Of a stretch of 7,991 nt of DNA, positions 1 to 5,019 are shown piece after piece (the first letter of the stretch is position 1; each line of letters begins with the position of its first letter). Position numbers and translations under genes: made by a program. The notes beneath the pieces were generated by a model. That model made no database searches. It worked only from the letters and a program-made list of their open reading frames with translations, and was not told where the DNA came from. The DNA lies in the NCBI GenBank assembly GCA_023253495.1, contig JALRGF010000303.1:1-7991 (forward strand), given 5' to 3'. The DNA is from Verrucomicrobiales bacterium (GTDB lineage Bacteria > Verrucomicrobiota > Verrucomicrobiia > Verrucomicrobiales > V1-33).

Positions 1-1
1 G

Positions 2-109
2 GACCCGGCGCTGCCGGCCGGGCTGACCGGGGTGACCGGGCTGACCGGGGTGACCGGGGTGACCGGGGTGACCGGGGTGACCGGGGTGACCGGGGTGACC
101 GGGCTCTAG
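2..109 (+). CDS. Possible 3' end of an upstream gene, Gly-(Val/Leu)-Thr repeat tail
   Basis: One plus-strand frame is open from the left edge to a TAG at 107-109. It reads as a short lead (DPALPAGL) followed by Thr-Gly-Val triplets that end in Gly-Leu. The Gly-X-Thr spacing resembles collagen-like Gly-X-Y repeats of bacterial surface proteins, but a collagen-like tract is unusual as the very end of a protein. The repeat is also open in other frames. One plus frame reads Arg-Gly-Asp repeats to a stop at 211-213, and one minus frame reads Arg-Ser-Pro out of the window. The coding status and the frame are therefore uncertain, and no function is assigned. Confidence 0.3.
   Translation, partial: DPALPAGLTGVTGLTGVTGVTGVTGVTGVTGVTGL
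25..105. repeat. Nine tandem copies of a 9-bp unit (GACCGGGGT)
   Basis: Nine head-to-tail 9-bp units run from 25 to 105. Seven read GACCGGGGT. Units 2 (34-42) and 9 (97-105) read GACCGGGCT. The near-perfect identity points to recent slippage expansion, so copy number is probably variable between strains. Because 9 is a multiple of 3, the array changes length without shifting frame. On the plus strand it offers one run of three or four G per unit, separated by five bases, so it also has weak G-quadruplex potential. Confidence 0.95.
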
Positions 110-209
110 GCGTTCCCGGCGAATCGTGCGGCACGAGCGGAGTGCGGGGGCGGCGGCGGGTGGTAATCGTCACAATTGGCTGGTTGCGTCGGGAATGGCG
201 GCTCTCAGG

Positions 210-227
210 GTGACAGTGACGTGACAG
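210..227 (-). promoter_or_regulatory. Pho-box-like direct repeat upstream of the polyphosphate operon
   Basis: On the minus strand this reads CTGTCAC-GTCA-CTGTCAC: two identical 7-mers separated by 4 bp, an 11-bp period. This is the layout of a PhoB-binding Pho box (two CTGTCAT-like repeats with a 4-bp spacer), with C for T at the last base of each half. It lies 109 bp before the ATG of the Ppx-like gene, in front of two polyphosphate genes, where phosphate control would make sense. Against it, the E. coli orientation points away from the operon, and no convincing -10 element is seen at the expected distance. PhoB binding is inferred. Confidence 0.45.
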
Positions 228-250
228 CCATCCGGCGTCGGCCTGCTGCC

Positions 251-284
251 GGGACCGGGACCGGGACCGGGGCCGGGGCCGGGC
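251..284 (+). repeat. GGGACC/GGGGCC hexamer tract in the ppx leader
   Basis: Three GGGACC units (251-268) are followed by two GGGGCC units (269-280) and a partial unit. This gives six runs of at least three G, separated by two or three bases, on the coding strand. The spacing fits the usual G-quadruplex pattern. The tract ends about 50 bp before the ATG of the Ppx-like gene, so it would lie in the mRNA leader if transcription begins near the Pho-box-like site. A regulatory effect is inference; it may be simple GC-rich slippage sequence. Confidence 0.8.
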
Positions 285-335
285 GGTTGTGTGGTTTCCG
301 CCGGTGTCCGGCTGCCGTATCTTCAATCAATCTCC

Positions 336-1958
336 ATGTTGTCTGATCACTCTGCTTCCCCGGAAGGTGCGGTGCCCGAACGGGCGCCGGGGGCGCGGTC
401 TGACCGGGAAGCGGGTGCGCCGCAGGCGGTCATTCATCTGGGGTCCAATGCCATCACCCTGCTGATTGGCGAACCGGCGGTTGACGGTTCGCTGCGTCCG
501 CTGGAGTTGCTCAGTCTGCCGGTGCCGCTGGCGCAGGAGGTATTCCGGCACGGGCAGGTGGGAGGCGAAGCTATTTCGCAGGCCATAGAGGTATTGCGGT
601 CGCACCGTGACGCCATGCGTGACTACGGGATTGCCGGTCCGCCGGTCCGCATTGTGGCGACCAACATCCTGCTGGAGGCGCAGAACCAGGACCTGTTGCT
701 GAACCGGATTGAGGTGGCGCTCGGCTGGCCTGCCGAGATGCTGGACGACGGCGAGATGACGCGGCTGGTGTATCTGGCGGCGCGGCGGCTTTTTGACCGC
801 CAGAAGGCGCTGGCGGCCCAAGGGGTGCTGGTCAGCCATATCGGACCGGGCAATACGCGTCTGCTGTTTTTTCGCAGCGGCGGCATCCAGGATTACCATC
901 GGTATCCGCTGGGCATTGAGCGCAACCGGGAGCAGGTCGAGGCCAACCGCGGTGACCTCAATGTGAGCGCGCGGATGATCGGGCAGACCGCCCGCAGCCT
1001 GTTCCACCAGATGGGATACGACTTCTCGCGGGATGCGGTCGGGCAGCTGGTCGCTCTGGGCCACGAGATGCAGTCGCTGGCCCGCGTGCTGGGCGGCGGA
1101 CGCGGGCGGTCGCATGTCTTGCCGGTCCGGAAACTGGCCGCGCTGTCGGCGGAGATCGAGGAATTCGGGGTGGAGCGGCTGGCGCGGCGGCTGCAGCTGG
1201 ATTTCCGCACGGCCGACGTGCTGATCTATGCGCTTGAGCTGCACCTCGGGCTGGCGCAGACATTCCAGCTCGACCGGATCGTGGTGCCGGCGGAAGACTT
1301 TGAGGAAGCGCTGCTGGCCGGGATGGTTTCGCCGGCGGCGGCGGTGGACCGGTTCCGCCGCGAGGTGGCGCAGACGGCCTTGAACCTTGGTCGGAAGTTC
1401 AAGATCGACACTGGCCATGCGCAGCAGGTGGCGCGTCTGGCGGCGGCGTTGTTCCAGGAGCTGCAGGACCTGCACAACCTCGGGCGCCGCGAGGCGTTGA
1501 TCCTCACGGCCGGCACGCTCCTGCACGAGACCGGTCACCTGATCGGCTCGCGCGACCACCACTTGCATTCGTATTACATCATCCGCCACAACGAGGTCTT
1601 CGGGCTCGACCAGGAGGACACGCTGCTCGCCGCGCTGGTCGCGCGCTACCATCGCGGGCCGGTTCCTTCGATCGAACACCCGGAATACCAGCAGCTCGAC
1701 CGAGCCCAGCGGCTGGTGGTTTCGAAACTGGCCGCGCTTCTGCGGGTGGCTGACTCGCTGGATCGCGGGCGCGGCCAGCGTGTCGGCATCCGGCGTGCGC
1801 GTCCCGGGGCCGGCCGTCTGGTTCTCGAACTGGAGGGCGTGAAAGACACCAGTGCGGTCCAGCTGGCGCTCAACCGCAAGGCGGGACTGTTCAGCAGTGT
1901 CTTCGGCATGGACATCGAAGTCGAAGCGGCCGCGGCCACCACTGATTCCCCATCCTGA
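336..1958 (+). CDS. Ppx/GppA-family protein with degenerate phosphatase domain and C-terminal HD domain
   Basis: This 540-residue protein has the full Ppx/GppA layout: an ASKHA (actin-like) phosphatase region at about 30-320 and an HD-type domain at about 335-530. The first phosphate loop reads VIHLGSNAITLLI (32-44), and the second region reads HIGPGNTRL (168-176). Against E. coli Ppx as I recall it, Asp17, Glu121, Asp143 and Glu150 align with His34, Met141, His168 and Arg175. The GASGT loop is replaced by GHEMQ (242-246). The HD side is well kept: His361, His397-Glu398, the HHLHS stretch at 408-412, ARYHR (436-440) and RVADSLDR (470-477). Classical exopolyphosphatase or pppGpp phosphatase activity therefore looks doubtful; an HD-based hydrolase or a regulator of PPK1 is possible. 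The ATG at 336 was chosen over an in-frame GTG at 291 because conserved sequence starts only near residue 30. Neither start has a Shine-Dalgarno sequence. The stop is 4 nt before the ppk1 ATG, so the two genes are probably co-transcribed. Confidence 0.88.
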   Translation: MLSDHSASPEGAVPERAPGARSDREAGAPQAVIHLGSNAITLLIGEPAVDGSLRPLELLSLPVPLAQEVFRHGQVGGEAISQAIEVLRSHRDAMRDYGIAGPPVRIVATNILLEAQNQDLLLNRIEVALGWPAEMLDDGEMTRLVYLAARRLFDRQKALAAQGVLVSHIGPGNTRLLFFRSGGIQDYHRYPLGIERNREQVEANRGDLNVSARMIGQTARSLFHQMGYDFSRDAVGQLVALGHEMQSLARVLGGGRGRSHVLPVRKLAALSAEIEEFGVERLARRLQLDFRTADVLIYALELHLGLAQTFQLDRIVVPAEDFEEALLAGMVSPAAAVDRFRREVAQTALNLGRKFKIDTGHAQQVARLAAALFQELQDLHNLGRREALILTAGTLLHETGHLIGSRDHHLHSYYIIRHNEVFGLDQEDTLLAALVARYHRGPVPSIEHPEYQQLDRAQRLVVSKLAALLRVADSLDRGRGQRVGIRRARPGAGRLVLELEGVKDTSAVQLALNRKAGLFSSVFGMDIEVEAAAATTDSPS

Positions 1959-1962
1959 CGCC

Positions 1963-4074
1963 ATGCCCGCCGCCCCACCGGAGTTTCTCAACCGCGAGCA
2001 GAGCTGGCTCGAGTTCAACAGCCGGGTGCTGGCCGAGGCCGCGCGCCCGGAGCTGCCGCTGCTTGAGCGCCTGAAATTCCTCGCCATTACGGCGTCGAAT
2101 CTCGATGAATTTTTCATGGTCCGGGTGGGTGGCCTGTCGGCGCTGGTCCGCGCGCGGCAGCGCGGCCGGGACCCGAGCGGGCTGACGGCACCGCAGCAGC
2201 TGCGGCGGATCCGGCAGCTGGTTGAGCAGCTGGTCGAGACGCAGTCGGCGCTGCTGGTCGGGCAGTTGCTGCCCGGGCTGCGGGCGAATGGCATGAGCCA
2301 GTTGCGCTTGAGTGAGCTGACCCCGGAGCAGCGGCGGCATGTCGAGGAGGTTTTTTCGGAGACGATTTTTCCGGTGCTGACTCCGGTGGCGGTGGAGCTC
2401 GACGAGCGGGCCCGACCGCAGCTGCCCGGTCTGCGCCTCGGGGTCGCCTGTGCGGTGGCGGCACCCGGGGAGCCGGTGCGCCATGCGGTGGTGGTTCTGC
2501 CGGCCGGCCTGCCGAGGTTTCTTCCGCTGCCCGGCGTGCCTGACGACGGCTGGGCCTGCGTGGCGCTGGAGGACGTGCTGACGCACTGCCTGGGCGCTTT
2601 TTTCCCCGGAGAGGAAGTGCGGGCCAGCGGGTTGTTCCGTCTGACGCGCAACGGGGACATTGCTGTCGATGACGACGAGGTGCTCGATCTGGCGCAGGAG
2701 ATGGAGGAAATGATTGAGGCGCGGCAGCAGGGAGACACGGTGCGGCTGGAGGTGCCGGCCGGTCTGGCGCCCGGGTTGATGAAGTTTCTGCGGCAGCTGA
2801 CGGGGGCCGGGGCGGAGGCGATCTACACGGTTCATGGTCCGATGGACCCGGGGGCTTACATGGCGTGGACGCGGGTGCCGGGGTTCGAGCATTTGTTGCC
2901 GGAAAGCTGGTCGCCGCAGGCGCCTCCGGGCCTTGATCCGGGCAAACCGTTGTTTGACACGCTGGATGAGGGTGATGTGCTGCTGCACCATCCGTATGAA
3001 TCCTTTGACCCGGTGGTGCGGTTTGTGCAGGAGGCGGCGGAAGATCCGGAAGTGCTGGCGATCAAACAATTTCTCTACCGGACCGGCTCGCGCAGCCGGA
3101 TCGTGGCCGCGTTGATCGAGGCGGCGGAGCGGGGCAAGGCGGTCACCGTGCTGGTCGAACTCAAGGCGCGTTTCGACGAAGAACGCAACCTGGAGCGGGC
3201 CGAAGAATTGCGGGCCGCCGGCGCCCAGATCATCTACGGCGTGCGCGGTCTGAAATCGCACGCCAAAGTCTGTCTGGTGGTCCGCCGGAAAAATGGACGG
3301 GTCCGCCGCTACGCCCATTTCGGGACCGGTAACTACAATGAAGTGACGGCGCGGCTGTACACGGACATCAGCTGCCTGACGGCGCGCGAGGATCTGTGTG
3401 CCGATGTCTCGGCGTTTTTCAATGCGGTCACCGCGCGCACCCGCCACCTCCGCCTGCAGCGGCTGGCCGCGGCGCCGCTCACGCTGCGTGACCAGGTGAC
3501 CGACCTCATCCATGCCGAGGCCTCCCGCGCCGCCGAGGGGTTTCCGGCCCGCATCCAGCTGCGCCTCAACAACCTTCAGGACCCCGCCCTCATCCGGGCG
3601 CTCTACCGGGCGTCGCAGGCCGGTGTCGACATCCGCCTGAATATCCGAGGCGTCTGCTGCCTGAGGCCGGGCGTGCCCGGTCTCAGCGAAAAAATCCGCG
3701 TCGTCAGCATCGTCGACCGCTTTCTCGAGCACTCGCGCATTCTTTATTTCCACAACGGGGGATCACCCCGGCTGTTTATTTCCAGTGCCGACTGGATGAC
3801 CCGCAACCTGGACAAGCGGATCGAGTTGCTGGTGCCCATCGATGACAAGGCGGCGAAGCTCCGCCTCATCGCCATCCTCAAGACGACCTTCAAGGACACC
3901 ACCAACGCCTGGGAGCTGCACCCTGATGGCACTTACGTCCGCCTCAAGGCCGGCAGCAAAAAAGAGATGCTCCGGTCCCAGGAGTTTTTCCAGAAGGAAG
4001 CCAAGCGTCGCGCCCCGCGGCGGCGCGCCAGCCATGCCGAGGGATTTGAGCCGCACCGGCCGATGGTTCCGTGA
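1963..4074 (+). CDS. ppk1: Polyphosphate kinase 1 (PPK1)
   Basis: PPK1 reversibly transfers the terminal phosphate of ATP to a growing polyphosphate chain through a phosphohistidine intermediate. The 703-residue length fits the family (E. coli 688). The N-terminal domain opens with FLNREQSWLEFNSRVL (8-23) and NLDEFFMVR (46-54). The head domain follows, then the two phospholipase-D-like catalytic domains. The first carries IKQFLYRTGSRSRI (367-380), the VELKARFDEE block (398-407) and YGVRGLKSHAK (425-435), whose His433 matches the phosphorylated His435 of E. coli. It continues with YAHFGTGNYNE (450-460). The second carries DRFLEHSRI (585-593), with His590 matching E. coli His592, and SSADWMTRN (607-615). 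All key residues seem present, so the enzyme should be active. The C-terminal 25 residues are basic and non-conserved. The ATG at 1963 directly precedes conserved sequence and lies 4 nt after the upstream stop, suggesting translational coupling, as no clear ribosome site is visible. Confidence 0.98.
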   Translation: MPAAPPEFLNREQSWLEFNSRVLAEAARPELPLLERLKFLAITASNLDEFFMVRVGGLSALVRARQRGRDPSGLTAPQQLRRIRQLVEQLVETQSALLVGQLLPGLRANGMSQLRLSELTPEQRRHVEEVFSETIFPVLTPVAVELDERARPQLPGLRLGVACAVAAPGEPVRHAVVVLPAGLPRFLPLPGVPDDGWACVALEDVLTHCLGAFFPGEEVRASGLFRLTRNGDIAVDDDEVLDLAQEMEEMIEARQQGDTVRLEVPAGLAPGLMKFLRQLTGAGAEAIYTVHGPMDPGAYMAWTRVPGFEHLLPESWSPQAPPGLDPGKPLFDTLDEGDVLLHHPYESFDPVVRFVQEAAEDPEVLAIKQFLYRTGSRSRIVAALIEAAERGKAVTVLVELKARFDEERNLERAEELRAAGAQIIYGVRGLKSHAKVCLVVRRKNGRVRRYAHFGTGNYNEVTARLYTDISCLTAREDLCADVSAFFNAVTARTRHLRLQRLAAAPLTLRDQVTDLIHAEASRAAEGFPARIQLRLNNLQDPALIRALYRASQAGVDIRLNIRGVCCLRPGVPGLSEKIRVVSIVDRFLEHSRILYFHNGGSPRLFISSADWMTRNLDKRIELLVPIDDKAAKLRLIAILKTTFKDTTNAWELHPDGTYVRLKAGSKKEMLRSQEFFQKEAKRRAPRRRASHAEGFEPHRPMVP

Positions 4075-4165
4075 GAGGCGCTTGCGCGGAGGGGACACCA
4101 CTGATCCTGCCGGGCAGGTGGACTGTCGGGCGAACGCAAGGAGTCCATGAATCCGGCCGGGTCCG

Positions 4166-4558
4166 TCAGGATGTCTCCACATCAAGGCACGGAAGGAGCC
4201 GGAAATGATCATCCCTTGAAAGGAGTCGGCCGCCGCATTCATGCGCGGCCGCGGCGATCCAGATGTCGTTCGTCGGAATCGGCGTACCTCGACGCCGAAG
4301 GAATTCAGCAAATTCGCCAAAGATCTCAGCAGTCCGGAGGGTCGTGGGGTGAACGGCCACTTGAGGTTCAGCGAGAAAATGCCGCAACTGGCGCGCGTTC
4401 TCATCGAATCGGACGCCTTTTCGAAATCCATGATGCAGTTCGCCGATGACGGTGGCTGGCAGGACGACGCGGTCCGCCACGGCAATCCTCCCGTGCCACC
4501 GTCCGCTGCGGCGTCAATCGCTGTAGGCGTTGGTGTCAAGAACCACGGTTACTTCCAT
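4166..4558 (-). pseudogene. VapC-like PIN-domain toxin, interrupted by an in-frame TGA
   Basis: Read from the ATG at 4558, the frame gives MEVTVVLDTNAYSD, then TGA (4514-4516), then continues for 115 codons as a typical PIN-domain ribonuclease to a TGA at 4166. Visible PIN features are Asp8 in LDTN (before the stop), Glu40 in VIGELHHGF (37-45), Asp98 in GTPIPTNDIWIAA (91-103) and Asp116/Asp117 in LLSRDDHF (112-119). A single G-to-A change from TGG (Trp) would create the stop. TGA is also the normal stop of the two operon genes and the CotH gene, so the code is not altered. Reinitiation is conceivable: GTG at 4480 (codon 27) has a strong GGGAGG six bases upstream and would give a 104-residue product. 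That product would lack the first strand and catalytic Asp8, so it is probably not a nuclease. The ATG overlaps the antitoxin stop by 10 bp, the usual coupled arrangement. Intact relatives act on RNA and are blocked by their antitoxin. Confidence 0.85.
4487..4492 (-). promoter_or_regulatory. Strong internal Shine-Dalgarno before GTG 4480 in the toxin gene
   Basis: GGGAGG on the minus strand is followed by six bases and then an in-frame GTG at 4480. It lies 22 bases downstream of the premature TGA, so ribosomes that stop there could restart and make the C-terminal 104 residues of the PIN protein. The site is seen directly; its use is inference. Confidence 0.4.
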
Positions 4559-4797
4559 AACTCGGGATCCAGCTGTTTCAGATCCCGCTCCAGGAAGTCG
4601 TCCCACTCCGGCCCAAAATCCGAATCGCCAGCATACCGGTCCAGGTTTGTCTTTCGGAGGGGTTCGGAGTCAACGCCGAGTCCGCGGCGGAGCGCTTCGA
4701 CAAAAACCTGATTCATGGAGACTTTCCGGCGGAGGGCCTCTGCCCGTGCCTTCCCGAGCCAGGCCTCCTCGACACGTCGGATCGTAACTTGCGCCAT
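4549..4797 (-). CDS. Ribbon-helix-helix antitoxin (VapB/FitA-like)
   Basis: This 82-residue protein starts MAQVTIRRVEEAW, the beta strand and first turn of a FitA-type ribbon-helix-helix DNA-binding domain (about 1-41, with SMNQVFVEALRRGLG as the second helix at 27-41). The C-terminal half (about 50-82) is acidic and ends in LDPELWK, as expected for the tail that wraps and inhibits a PIN toxin. The ATG at 4797 is preferred over in-frame ATGs at 4824 and 4851 because family members begin at MAQVTIR and the earlier codons lie within the operator-like sequence. The gene overlaps the toxin ATG by 10 bp. It appears intact although its toxin partner carries a premature stop. It would repress its own promoter through the upstream palindromes and neutralise the toxin by binding. 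Confidence 0.88.
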   Translation of the reverse strand: MAQVTIRRVEEAWLGKARAEALRRKVSMNQVFVEALRRGLGVDSEPLRKTNLDRYAGDSDFGPEWDDFLERDLKQLDPELWK

Positions 4798-4827
4798 GCA
4801 TGCACCATTGAATGAAAAGTGCATGCA
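4797..4827. promoter_or_regulatory. Operator-like inverted repeat at the antitoxin promoter
   Basis: The arms TGCATGCAC (4797-4805) and GTGCATGCA (4819-4827) are perfect 9-bp inverted copies separated by 13 bp. Each arm contains the self-complementary octamer TGCATGCA, and the two octamers lie about 21-22 bp apart, roughly two helical turns, so two dimers would sit on the same DNA face. Ribbon-helix-helix antitoxins commonly bind such sites at their own start. One arm touches the antitoxin start codon. Binding is inferred from layout. Confidence 0.6.
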
Positions 4828-4832
4828 GTCAA
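4804..4832 (-). promoter_or_regulatory. Putative sigma70-type promoter of the toxin-antitoxin pair
   Basis: On the minus strand TTGACT (4827-4832, one mismatch to TTGACA) is followed after 17 bp by AATGGT (4804-4809, a weak -10 match of 3 of 6). It overlaps both palindrome arms, as expected for autorepression. The implied transcription start is at or very near the ATG at 4797, so the message would be leaderless or nearly so, which agrees with the lack of a Shine-Dalgarno sequence there. Confidence 0.4.
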
Positions 4833-5019
4833 TGGCGGACCCATCTGCCATGAAGGGATGGAGGCTGGAAGACGGCGCTATCGTCGGGTTGGCGTTGCTT
4901 ATCCGTACCCTTTGTGCAAAGCCGTCTCACCGGTTTCCGCATTGCCCGGAACCTTGAGGGCGTCGGGTCCCTGTGTGTGAGGGGAAGCCCGGATCAGGGC
5001 CCAACGGAGGTGTTTTTCC

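Noticed and set aside
291..335. In-frame GTG start at 291 for the Ppx-like gene
   Set aside because: It has no Shine-Dalgarno, the 15 extra residues match nothing expected, and it abuts the GC repeat tract. The ATG at 336 is simpler.
327..2738. 803-codon open frame antisense to the Ppx-like gene and ppk1
   Set aside because: Its translation is Arg/Gln/Pro-rich with no recognisable domain. It mirrors the strong third-position G/C bias of two well-supported genes on the other strand.
1891..3753. 620-codon open frame antisense to ppk1
   Set aside because: It is a shadow of the PPK1 frame, with low-complexity His/Arg/Gln composition and no motif.
4106..4118. CCTGC-CGG-GCAGG hairpin after ppk1 as a terminator
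   Set aside because: The stem is only 5 bp and no T-run follows on either strand.
4147..4449. 100-codon plus-strand frame preceded by a perfect AAGGAG at 4138-4143
   Set aside because: The ribosome site is good, but the translation shows no protein-like pattern and the DNA is fully accounted for by PIN motifs on the opposite strand.
4514..4516. TGA read as Trp or selenocysteine in the toxin
   Set aside because: Both operon genes and the CotH gene end in TGA, so it is a normal stop here. No reason to expect selenocysteine exists in this family.
3763..4539. 258-codon minus-strand frame spanning the toxin gene and the ppk1 3' end
   Set aside because: It is in a different frame from the PIN motifs and overlaps conserved PPK1 coding sequence.
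4986..5019. GCCC...GGGC inverted repeat after the CotH-like gene as a terminator
   Set aside because: The stem is four base pairs without a U-tract, too weak to call in GC-rich DNA.
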